Below are positions 25,641 through 32,312 of a stretch of 38,982 nt of DNA, piece by piece. The first letter of the stretch is position 1. Each line of letters opens with the position of its first letter. A program made the position numbers and the translations under genes. The DNA comes from Clostridia bacterium (GTDB lineage: Bacteria; Bacillota; Clostridia; Oscillospirales; Acutalibacteraceae): NCBI GenBank assembly GCA_017428085.1, contig JAFRRP010000051.1, positions 1 to 38,982 of the forward strand, written 5' to 3'. The notes beneath the pieces were generated by a model. The model ran no database searches, was not told the origin of the DNA, and saw nothing but the letters and a program-made list of their open reading frames with translations.

Positions 25641-25678
25641 TGACCGGATGAATCTAAGGATTCTCCGGTCATTATAAT
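25641..25678 (+). terminator. Terminator of the AT-rich two-gene unit
   Basis: Interrupted stem TGACCGG + GAATC paired with GATTC + CCGGTCA (25641-25671), TAAG loop, followed by a TA-rich tail. It lies 31 bp after the stop. Confidence 0.75.
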
Positions 25679-25787
25679 TGTTTCTTGGTAATAACAGTTC
25701 TTTTTCTATATTACCGAACCTCCTGAAATCCGGGTGTTTTGGCGATAAACCTTTCGGCAATAATCTTCGTTGCCTTTGAAATTTCTG

Positions 25788-25816
25788 TTGCTATTTTTTT
25801 TCAACGCATTTATAAT
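25788..25816 (+). promoter_or_regulatory. Sigma-A promoter of ychF
   Basis: TTGCTA (25788-25793), 17-bp spacer and TATAAT (25811-25816). Ribosome binding site AAAGAGG (25834-25840) follows. Confidence 0.78.
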
Positions 25817-25848
25817 AGAAATAATAATATAACAAAGAGGCAACCGAT

Positions 25849-26943
25849 ATGAAATTAGGAATCGTAGGCCTGCCGAACGTAGGCAAAAGCACCCTGTTCA
25901 ACGCGCTGACCAACGCCGGGGCGCAGGCGGCGAATTACGCCTTCTGCACCATCGAGCCCAACGTGGGCGTGGTGGCGGTCCCGGACAAGCGGCTGGACGC
26001 GCTGGCGGAGATGTACCACCCGGACAAGGTCACCCCCGCCACCATCGAGTTCGTGGATATCGCCGGGCTGGTGAAGGGCGCCAGCAAGGGCGAGGGCCTG
26101 GGCAACAAGTTCCTGTCCCACATCCGGGAAGTGGACGCCATCATCCACGTGGTGCGCTGCTTTGAAGACGACGACGTGATGCACGTGGACGGCAGTATCG
26201 ACCCCGTGCGGGACATCGAGACCATCAATCTGGAGCTGATCCTCTCCGACGTGGAGATCTTACAGCGCCGCATCGACCGGGACACCAAGGCCATGAAGGG
26301 CGACAAGTCGCTGGCCGGTGACGTGGCGTTTTTCAAGCGGCTGAAGGACGAGCTGGACAACGCCGTCAGCGCCCGCGCCGTGGAGATGACCGACGACGAG
26401 CGCGCGCTGATGAGCACCGTGTCGCTGCTGTCCTCCAAGCCCGTCATCTACGCCTGCAACATGGGCGAGGACGATTTCGCCGGGGACGTGAACGCCAACC
26501 CCTATTTTGCCAAGGTGAAGGAGATCGCCGCGGCGGAGGGCAGCGAGGTGCTGCCCGTGTGCGCGGAGCTGGAAGCCCAGATCGCGGAGCTGCCCGCCGA
26601 CGAAAAGGGGATGTTCCTCTCCGAGCTGGGCGTCGAGCAGAGCGGTCTGGATATCCTCATCCAGAAGAGCTACGACCTGCTGGGCCTGATGAGCTACCTG
26701 ACCGCCGGCAAGCCGGAGGTGCGGGCGTGGACCATCAAAAAGGGCACCAAGGCGCCCCAGGCGGCGGGCAAGATCCACAGCGATTTCGAGCGCGGCTTCA
26801 TCCGGGCGGAGGTCATCTCCTTCGACGACCTGATGGCCTGCGGCTCCATGGCGGCTGCCAAGGAAAAAGGCCTCGTGCGCAGCGAGGGAAAGGAATACGT
26901 GATGCAGGACGGCGACATCGTCCTCTTCCGGTTCAACGTATAA
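25849..26943 (+). CDS. ychF: Ribosome-binding ATPase/GTPase YchF
   Basis: 364 residues, the usual YchF (OLA1) length. G1 is GLPNVGKS near residue 7, followed by NYAFCTIEPN. G3 is DIAGLVKGASKGEGLGNKFL. The G4 position reads NMGE rather than NKxD, the change that gives this family ATP preference. The C-terminal TGS-like domain contains EVRAWTIKKGTKAPQAAGKIHSDF and ends VMQDGDIVLFRFNV. YchF associates with ribosomes and is linked to translation and stress control. The stop overlaps the next start (TAATG), so a small NifU-like protein is co-translated. Confidence 0.97.
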   Translation: MKLGIVGLPNVGKSTLFNALTNAGAQAANYAFCTIEPNVGVVAVPDKRLDALAEMYHPDKVTPATIEFVDIAGLVKGASKGEGLGNKFLSHIREVDAIIHVVRCFEDDDVMHVDGSIDPVRDIETINLELILSDVEILQRRIDRDTKAMKGDKSLAGDVAFFKRLKDELDNAVSARAVEMTDDERALMSTVSLLSSKPVIYACNMGEDDFAGDVNANPYFAKVKEIAAAEGSEVLPVCAELEAQIAELPADEKGMFLSELGVEQSGLDILIQKSYDLLGLMSYLTAGKPEVRAWTIKKGTKAPQAAGKIHSDFERGFIRAEVISFDDLMACGSMAAAKEKGLVRSEGKEYVMQDGDIVLFRFNV

Positions 26944-27299
26944 TGGAACAGGTTTACACAGGAAAGATGCAGCCCCTTGACGCGGCGGAATGGGCGGCGA
27001 TCACCCTCACGGCGGCGGCGAACGGCGCGATCGCGGCGGCGACCTTTGAATGCGCGGACGATCCGCTGCTGCGGGACTGCTGCAAGGCGCTGTGCGGCGT
27101 GCTGGCCGACAAGCCCCTATACGACGTGATGCAGATGAACAACAACGCGGTCTATTACAACGTGGAACACGACCTGCCCCGGGACCGGCTGTACCTGGCC
27201 TCCATCGCCGTGCAGGCCGCCAAAAAAGCCGCCCTCGCTTATCTGAACGCCAACGGCGTCCCTTACGAGGGCGAGGGATTGTGCGACTGTCTGAAATAA
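26943..27299 (+). CDS. Small NifU/IscU-like protein coupled to ychF
   Basis: 118 residues; ATG at 26943 shares its A with the ychF stop (TAATG). The segment FECADDPLLRDCCKALCG, followed by KPLYDVMQM and LPRDRLYLASIAVQAAKKAAL, resembles the core of NifU N-terminal iron-sulfur scaffolds. In those, cysteines sit before a helix and a G.xLdea motif follows. Cysteines are at 37, 46, 47, 51, 114 and 116; the CDC near the end is unusual. The assignment is at fold-pattern level only. A role in iron-sulfur handling is plausible but not shown, and it could be a redox-sensing partner specific to this lineage. Confidence 0.72.
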   Translation: MEQVYTGKMQPLDAAEWAAITLTAAANGAIAAATFECADDPLLRDCCKALCGVLADKPLYDVMQMNNNAVYYNVEHDLPRDRLYLASIAVQAAKKAALAYLNANGVPYEGEGLCDCLK

Positions 27300-27329
27300 C
27301 TGTTTTGCCTTTGAACGGCATAAAACAAC

Positions 27330-27366
27330 CGACGGTTCCGGAAACGGAGCCGTCGATTATTTTTGT
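27330..27366 (+). terminator. Terminator of the ychF operon
   Basis: Ten-bp stem with one wobble pair: CGACGGTTCC (27330-27339) with GGAGCCGTCG (27346-27355), 6-nt loop, then a T-rich tail. Confidence 0.85.
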
Positions 27367-27418
27367 TTTATAAAGTGGTTTTTTCCAAAACGATCCATAG
27401 GACCGTCCGGAGGACTTC

Positions 27419-27481
27419 TAACGACTAACGACTAACGACTAACGACTAACGACTAACGACTGACGACTGACGACTGACGAC
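27419..27481. repeat. Tandem heptamer repeat, nine units
   Basis: TAACGAC repeated six times, then TGACGAC three times, with no spacer. It lies between the ychF operon terminator and the stop codon of the GH31 gene. A related heptamer duplication is present near 17095-17110. Confidence 0.95.
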
Positions 27482-27485
27482 TCTA

Positions 27486-29477
27486 TTACATTTCCCGCAT
27501 TCCGGCGAACAGATCGGCAAACGCGGAACCGGCACGGTAAAACACCGGCGGTTCGCCCAGGGGAGCCGGAACCGTCGCGTCGCCGCCGGGATAGGTTTTC
27601 CCGGTCCACAGATGGGTCCACTCCCCCTCCGGCAGCCACAGCGCGCGCGTGACCGCGCCGGGCTCCACCACCGGCGCTACCAGCAGGTCGTCCCCCAGCA
27701 GGTAGCTGTAATTGGCGGTCTTCCACGCGGTTTCGCAGTCCTGCGCGAAAAACAGCGGCCGCATCACGGGCAGGCCGGATTCCTCATTCTGACGCGCCGC
27801 CTGCCGCAAATAGGGCAACAGCGCGTCGTGCAGCGCCGTCATGCGGGCGGTAAAGGCCAGCAGCTCCGGCGTGTCGTACAGCTGCACGTTGGTGGCGGGG
27901 CGGTTGCCCTCGTGGCTGCGCATCACCGGCGTAAAGCAGGCGAATTCCAGCCAGCGCATCAGCAGCTCCTCGTCCCGGCGCAGATAAAACAGCGTGGTGT
28001 AGCCGCCGATATCGCTGCAGTTGAGGCCGAAGCCGCTCATGCCCAGCGTCAGCGCCGCGGTGATCGCGGAGGGCAGGCCGTCATCCGGCGACCAGTCCAC
28101 GTTCTGGTCCCCCGCCCACATCAGCGTGGAGTACCGCTGGGTTTCCGCCGCGCCGGCGCGCATGTAGAACACACACTTTCCCAGCATGCCGGCTTCCTCT
28201 ACCGCCTCGCGGTTGCACTTGGCCCACAGCGTCGGCCAAAGGTTATGCAGCGCCCAGCCGTCGCCGCCGTGGCAGACGGCGTCCACGGGCAGGTATTCGC
28301 CGAAATCCGCCATCCAGCCCCGCAGCCCGAAGCCGATGAGGTTGGTCTTGATGACGTCCTTATACCACTCATAAGCGGCAGGCAGGGTCAGGTCCACCAC
28401 GCCGCAGTTGAACTCGCCGAAGTCGAACAGGTAATCGCCGCCGTCGGGCCGCTTGACGAGATAGCCGTGCGCGACGGCGTATCGGCAAAGGCTGCCCTCC
28501 TCCACGACGTAGGGGTTGATATAGCCCATCCACGCCCGGTCTTTATCCGCCGCGATCACCTTGTCAAGGCCGGGATAGAGCGCCTCGCTCCACTGCCAGT
28601 TCCAGAAGTTGCGCTTGCCGAAGGAGGTCTGGCGCGTGCCCTCCCAGTCCTGGATCCACACGGCGGAAACGTCCACCCCCGCGTCGACGCAGCGGTCGCG
28701 CAGCGCGGCGGCGCGTTCGGTGCCGCCCTGCACGCCCAGCCACAGGCCCTTCATGGCCCAGTCCGGCAGCGCGGGCTGGCGGCCCAGCAGCCCGGTCAGC
28801 TTTTGCAGCAGTTCCGGATAGCTCTCCCCTGTCGCCAGTACAAACCGAACGTCCGTATTCCACACGCCGATCTCATGATATGCGCTTTCGCGGAAATCCA
28901 GCTCGGCGTAGTCGTAATTCTCCAAATGGAAAAAGTATCTGCGGGAGGAAACGAAGGTGGGCTGGGGGAAAAACGTGGTGTGGTAATCGCCGCCGCCCCC
29001 GTCCGTCTCGTCGGCAAGGCGCGTGATCTCCGTCGCCTTGTTGCGGCCCACGCCCTGTTCGCGCGTCCAGATCGGGTACAGCCGTCCCCGCAGGTCGAGG
29101 AAGGAAAACTGCTCGCCGCCGCCGGTGACGCGCTCGTCCGTTTCCGCGGGGAGCCGCAGCCACAGGCGGTTGAAGCCGCCCGACGCTTTGCCGGAAAAGC
29201 GGACGACGCCGTTTTCTTCGGTAAACGTCAACGTATATGTCTCGCCGCTTACCGGCTCCGTAAACGTAAGCCGTCCGTCGGCCGCTTCCGTCAGCCGCAG
29301 CGGGCAGCGCGCCGTCACGCGGTCGCTCACGTCAAAATTGCCCCGGAACATGGTCACGTCCGGCGTTCCCTTTCCCAAAAAGACGGCGGGCGCGCCGTCG
29401 CTGTGGGAAAACAACGGCTTTCCGTCCAGCGTCAGCCGAACCGCCGCCGCGGTCGCATCAAAATGGGTCTTCAGCAT
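27486..29477 (-). CDS. yihQ: GH31 glycoside hydrolase, predicted sulfoquinovosidase (YihQ-like)
   Basis: 663 residues, no signal peptide (cytoplasmic), ribosome binding site GAGGACAG. GGGEQFSFLDLRG and PIWTREQGVGR (about 119-145) open the GH31 core. The nucleophile Asp391 lies in WMADFGEYLP and the acid/base Asp457 in WAGDQNVDWSPDDGL. As I recall E. coli YihQ, sulfonate recognition uses Arg301, Trp304 and Tyr508. Here QDWEGTRQTSFGKRNFWNW has Arg289 and Trp292 with the same spacing, and Tyr493 lies in DIGGYTTLF; offsets to the E. coli numbering are consistent. This favours cleavage of sulfoquinovosyl glycerol or related sulfolipid breakdown products. No other sulfoquinovose gene is adjacent, so an alpha-glucosidase role cannot be excluded. 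Confidence 0.8.
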   Translation of the reverse strand: MLKTHFDATAAAVRLTLDGKPLFSHSDGAPAVFLGKGTPDVTMFRGNFDVSDRVTARCPLRLTEAADGRLTFTEPVSGETYTLTFTEENGVVRFSGKASGGFNRLWLRLPAETDERVTGGGEQFSFLDLRGRLYPIWTREQGVGRNKATEITRLADETDGGGGDYHTTFFPQPTFVSSRRYFFHLENYDYAELDFRESAYHEIGVWNTDVRFVLATGESYPELLQKLTGLLGRQPALPDWAMKGLWLGVQGGTERAAALRDRCVDAGVDVSAVWIQDWEGTRQTSFGKRNFWNWQWSEALYPGLDKVIAADKDRAWMGYINPYVVEEGSLCRYAVAHGYLVKRPDGGDYLFDFGEFNCGVVDLTLPAAYEWYKDVIKTNLIGFGLRGWMADFGEYLPVDAVCHGGDGWALHNLWPTLWAKCNREAVEEAGMLGKCVFYMRAGAAETQRYSTLMWAGDQNVDWSPDDGLPSAITAALTLGMSGFGLNCSDIGGYTTLFYLRRDEELLMRWLEFACFTPVMRSHEGNRPATNVQLYDTPELLAFTARMTALHDALLPYLRQAARQNEESGLPVMRPLFFAQDCETAWKTANYSYLLGDDLLVAPVVEPGAVTRALWLPEGEWTHLWTGKTYPGGDATVPAPLGEPPVFYRAGSAFADLFAGMREM

Positions 29478-29533
29478 TTTCTGTCCTCTTTTATGTCTGA
29501 ATTTTCACCGATTTAAAGATATTCCGGCCCGCG

Positions 29534-30604
29534 TTATTTCAGGCCTACGGAAAGCCGCAGGATCCGTCTCGCGTCCTCCGGCGTGATAACGCCGTCGCCG
29601 TCCATATCGGCACAATGCAGCGCCGCGTCGTCAAAGTCCTCCAGCCCCACGGTGGCGCGCAGCGTCAGGCGGGCGTCCTCCGGCGTGACGCGGAAATCGT
29701 AATCCGCGTCGCCCTTCACCCGGTAGGCAAAGGCGGCGTTCAGCAGGTTGATGCTGACGGTATAACGGGAGCTGTGCGAGGGCGCGTTGACCACCAGCGA
29801 GATCATCGTCTTGCCGTTGCGACGGGCCGCCGCCGCCACACAATAGCCCGCCAGATCCGTGGTGCCCGTCTTGATGCCGATGGTGCCGGGATAGACGTCA
29901 TGCATGACGTTGGTGGTATACCAGTAATGGTATTTCCCGTTCAGGTCGTAGCAATCGTACGCCGCCTTGCGGATCACGGAGCTGATCAGCGGGTGCTCCA
30001 CGGCGTATTTCAGCACCTTGAGGTAATCCTCGCAGGTGGTGTACTGGTTGGAGGCGTCCTGCCCGTCCGGGTTGACGAAATGGGAATTATTGCAGCCCAG
30101 CGATTTCAGAAACTTGTTCATCTCGGCGATAAAGGCGTCGATGGCCGCCCTGGCGCTTAAGGAGCTGTCGCCTTTGGCCTTGCGCCCCGCGGCGGCGGCC
30201 AGCACGTAGGCGGCGTCGCAGCCGGAGGGCAGCAGCATGGCGTGCAGCAGCTGCTCGAAGGTATAGCGCTCGCCGTAATAGACCGGCGCCGTACTGGAAT
30301 TCCAGTACATCAGCGAAAGCTCGCTGCCCACGGTGATGGCGTCGTTTGCCTTTAAAAACTGCGCCGCCGTGCAGGCGTTCAGCACTTTGGTGATGCTGGC
30401 CACGCGGATCGACTTCGTGCCGTTCTTTTCGTACAGGATCACGTCGTCCGTCAGGTTGTAGACGATGGCCGCGCCCACCGGCGAGGCGGCGCTGTCGCAG
30501 GTTTTTTGCAGGTCCGGGAAGGCCGCCGCCGCGGGCAAAGCCGCCGTTGCCGTCAGCAGGACCGCCAGCAGCAGGACCGCCGCGTATTTCATTCGTTTTT
30601 TCAT
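29534..30604 (-). CDS. D-Ala-D-Ala carboxypeptidase (DacA-type) with C-terminal dockerin
   Basis: 356 residues, signal peptide about 1-28. Penicillin-binding motifs: SxxK is S70-I-T-K73; the SxN position reads S127-G-C (Cys instead of Asn); KTG is 245-247 in GIKTGTTDLAGYC. This is a class C low-molecular-weight PBP that trims pentapeptide stems in the cell wall. The usual C-terminal membrane anchor is absent. Instead residues 297-356 form a dockerin-like pair of calcium loops (DADYDFRVTPEDA and DMDGDGVITPEDA, each followed by the helix ARxxLRxxVGL). This predicts docking to a cohesin. It lies 56 bp upstream of the GH31 gene on the same strand. Confidence 0.9.
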   Translation of the reverse strand: MKKRMKYAAVLLLAVLLTATAALPAAAAFPDLQKTCDSAASPVGAAIVYNLTDDVILYEKNGTKSIRVASITKVLNACTAAQFLKANDAITVGSELSLMYWNSSTAPVYYGERYTFEQLLHAMLLPSGCDAAYVLAAAAGRKAKGDSSLSARAAIDAFIAEMNKFLKSLGCNNSHFVNPDGQDASNQYTTCEDYLKVLKYAVEHPLISSVIRKAAYDCYDLNGKYHYWYTTNVMHDVYPGTIGIKTGTTDLAGYCVAAAARRNGKTMISLVVNAPSHSSRYTVSINLLNAAFAYRVKGDADYDFRVTPEDARLTLRATVGLEDFDDAALHCADMDGDGVITPEDARRILRLSVGLK

Positions 30605-30751
30605 GTTCCTTTTTCGCTCCGTTTTACCAGATTATCACGCTGCCATTATACAAAAAAACGCGAAACGTGTCAATAACGACGTCCGTCCGCGGGCGTTTTG
30701 CGCGTTTGATTGAATGAAAGACGAGCGGCAGCCCGTTCAATCCACAGAATA

Positions 30752-30784
30752 CGGGGCAGCCGGAGAGATCCTTCGGCTGCCCCG
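30752..30784 (-). terminator. Hairpin downstream of the dockerin remnant
   Basis: Perfect 11-bp stem CGGGGCAGCCG (30752-30762) with its complement at 30774-30784 and an 11-nt loop. There is no T run on either side. It sits about 20 bp past the remnant's stop codon, where a terminator of the original gene would be. Confidence 0.55.
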
Positions 30785-30805
30785 CTGCGTTGCGCCGGGT
30801 TGTTT

Positions 30806-30886
30806 TTACGCAAAAGCTTCCAGCTTCACGGAAACGCGCAGGATGGTTCTGGCGTCGTCGGAGCCGATCTTGCTGTTTTTGTTCAA
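30806..30886 (-). pseudogene. Remnant: last 26 codons of a dockerin-encoding gene
   Basis: On the minus strand the frame reads NKNSKIGSDDARTILRVSVK, then LEAFA and a stop at 30806-30808. This is the second half of a dockerin repeat (compare DARLILRASVGLEDA in the giant dockerin protein). Upstream the frame hits TGA at 30887-30889 and similarity ends. The body of the gene is gone. Confidence 0.8.
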
Positions 30887-30889
30887 TCA

Positions 30890-31081
30890 CAAACGGATTT
30901 CGGCCGTGCCGTCGGCATGACTAAGCGAAAAGTCTATCTGGAAAACGGAAAATATGAGCCGTGTTTGGATGATCTCAGAAGCGCAGCGGTGTTTTTCAAC
31001 CTCTCTGCCGACTATCTGTTGGGCTTGCGCAACGCCCCCAAACAAGTACATGAAGAAAAGAAAAAGCTGCGCAGACAATGA
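30890..31081 (+). pseudogene. Remnant: C-terminal part of an XRE-family regulator
   Basis: The frame reads VYLENGKYEPCLDDLRSAAV, then FFNLSADYLLGLRN and a lysine-rich tail, stopping at 31081. This matches the last helices of Cro/CI-type HTH proteins (compare YLLGR in the XRE protein at 23.9 kb). The N-terminal DNA-binding half is missing. Upstream the open frame continues only as antisense of the dockerin remnant, so it is not a real gene start. Confidence 0.75.
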
Positions 31082-31105
31082 CCTGTCTTCTCAGCTTTTT
31101 TTGTT
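31063..31105 (+). terminator. Terminator after the XRE remnant
   Basis: Imperfect stem beginning AAAAAGCTG at the end of the remnant and closing with CAGCTTTTTTT (to about 31103). It probably belonged to the original regulator gene. Confidence 0.6.
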
Positions 31106-31198
31106 TCGTGTTCCTGTGGAAAAAGCCACCGTCCCCACAGTGTATGGCCCTGCTGGCGGCGACCCACAAATTATGTGCCAATCAGGGTAAGAATTATA

Positions 31199-31552
31199 TT
31201 ATTTCGGCTTGGGCTTTGCCATCAGCGACACGATGAACCCCGCGAATACGGCAGCCATAATGCCCACGGAACCCGCCGTCAGCGGGCCTTCCAGAGCGCC
31301 CAGCAGCCCGTCCCGGATCACGGCCTCCCGCGTGCCGTTCACCAGCAGATTGCCGAACCCGGAAAGCGGCAGCGCAGCCCCGCTGCCCGCAAAATCGATC
31401 AGCTTATCGTACACGCCGAACGCACCCAGCACGATGCCCGCGCACACGTATCCCACCAATATCCGCGCCGGCGTCAGCTTGGTTTTGTCGATCAGCACCT
31501 GCCCGATCACGCAGATCAACCCGCCGATCACAAACGCCCACACAAATTTCAT
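31199..31552 (-). CDS. spoVAE: Stage V sporulation protein AE (SpoVAE)
   Basis: 117 residues, the normal length for SpoVAEB. Four hydrophobic stretches are seen: FVWAFVIGGLICVIGQVLI, ILVGYVCAGIVLGAFGVYDKL, the AGSGAALPLSGFGNLL turn, and SVGIMAAVFAGFIVSLM. SpoVA proteins form the inner spore-membrane channel for dipicolinic acid uptake during sporulation and release in germination. AAGGATGTG precedes the ATG. The usual neighbours spoVAC and spoVAD are not in this window, so the gene stands alone. No convincing sigma-G promoter was identified. Confidence 0.92.
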   Translation of the reverse strand: MKFVWAFVIGGLICVIGQVLIDKTKLTPARILVGYVCAGIVLGAFGVYDKLIDFAGSGAALPLSGFGNLLVNGTREAVIRDGLLGALEGPLTAGSVGIMAAVFAGFIVSLMAKPKPK

Positions 31553-31619
31553 GTTCCGTCACATCCTTTTTTGCCGGCCGTCGCTTTACCGTCGGCGATC
31601 GCCCCGTCCGGCCCTTTCC

Positions 31620-31653
31620 GAAACTGTTTTTTCTTCTGACAAAAAACAGTTTC
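31620..31653. other. Perfect 13-bp palindrome upstream of spoVAE
   Basis: GAAACTGTTTTTT (31620-31632), 8-nt loop, AAAAAACAGTTTC (31641-31653). It lies 68 bp upstream of spoVAE on its 5' side. The arms end in T and A runs, so it can act as a bidirectional terminator or an operator. Apart from this and the tRNA promoter I see nothing in 31553-31902. Confidence 0.7.
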
Positions 31654-31798
31654 CCCCGAAAAGGGACCGATATACGGCGCACCGCCCGTTTTTTCGCGGA
31701 TCTTTACGGTTTTGCCTTTGCGCCTGCACAGGGGATTTTTTCCGTTTTCCCCTCTTTGAAAAAAATCATATTTTTTCAGAAAAAACGGAAATTCCCTC

Positions 31799-31827
31799 TT
31801 GATTCTCGCAAAGTTTTATTGTATAAT
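31799..31827 (+). promoter_or_regulatory. Probable tRNA promoter
   Basis: TTGATT (31799-31804), 17-bp spacer and TATAAT (31822-31827), about 75 bp upstream of the tRNA. Confidence 0.7.
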
Positions 31828-31902
31828 AACAATCCGTGAGACGGTTCGGCGGCTTCCCTGCCCTCTGCGCGACCGTCCCCGCCCGTACAATTCCATCCAC
31901 CC

Positions 31903-31977
31903 GCTGGTGTGGCTCAATGGCAGAGCAGCTCATTCGTAATGAGCAGGTTGTCAGTTCGATTCTGACCACCAGCTCCA
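31903..31977 (+). tRNA. tRNA-Thr(CGU)
   Basis: Acceptor GCTGGTG pairs with CACCAGC (31967-31973). The D arm is GCTC/GAGC. The anticodon stem is GCTCA/TGAGC with loop TTCGTAA, giving anticodon CGT. The T arm is GTCAG/CTGAC with loop TTCGATT. CCA is encoded (31975-31977). A mobile element begins just downstream. Confidence 0.96.
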
Positions 31978-31982
31978 CCCAG

Positions 31983-32017
31983 AAAACCCTTGTGTATCAA
32001 GGGTTTTCGGCTTTTTT
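31983..32017 (+). terminator. tRNA terminator
   Basis: AAAACCCTTG (31983-31992) pairs with CAAGGGTTTT (31998-32007), followed by CGGC and six T. Confidence 0.85.
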
Positions 32018-32059
32018 ATGCCTTTAAAAATTCGGCCCGAAAACGGCCGTTTTTTGCGT

Positions 32060-32090
32060 TTGTTGCCACTTTGTTGCCACTTGTTGCCAC
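32060..32090. repeat. Three direct repeats TTGTTGCCAC near the element end
   Basis: TTGTTGCCAC at 32060-32069, 32071-32080 and 32081-32090, with a degenerate GTGTTGCCAA near 32101. They lie between the tRNA and the integrase gene, the usual place for arm-type integrase binding sites. The rest of 32091-32312 has no gene. Confidence 0.7.
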
Positions 32091-32312
32091 TGCAATTATC
32101 GTGTTGCCAAAATGAGCAGGTTGGCGATTTCCAAAATCGACGTAAAACCGGCGAGAAAAAAACAGAGGAATTCTTGCCGAATCGGCATTGATTCTGATCG
32201 ATCTTGCCAAAACGGCGATGGAATGCAGCGCCAACGTATCGTATAATAGAAACAGAGCAGGACAGGTTGTTTGCCTGCCCTGCCGGTTTGTTTTGTCGAT
32301 TGTTTCAAGAGT

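Noticed and set aside
27419..27481. Possible CRISPR or iteron array
   Set aside because: Units are 7 bp with no spacers; this is a simple tandem repeat with no replication gene nearby.
30710..31081. Single 123-codon gene on the plus strand
   Set aside because: Its first half is antisense of a dockerin remnant and only its second half resembles a regulator, so it is a chimeric open frame across a scar.
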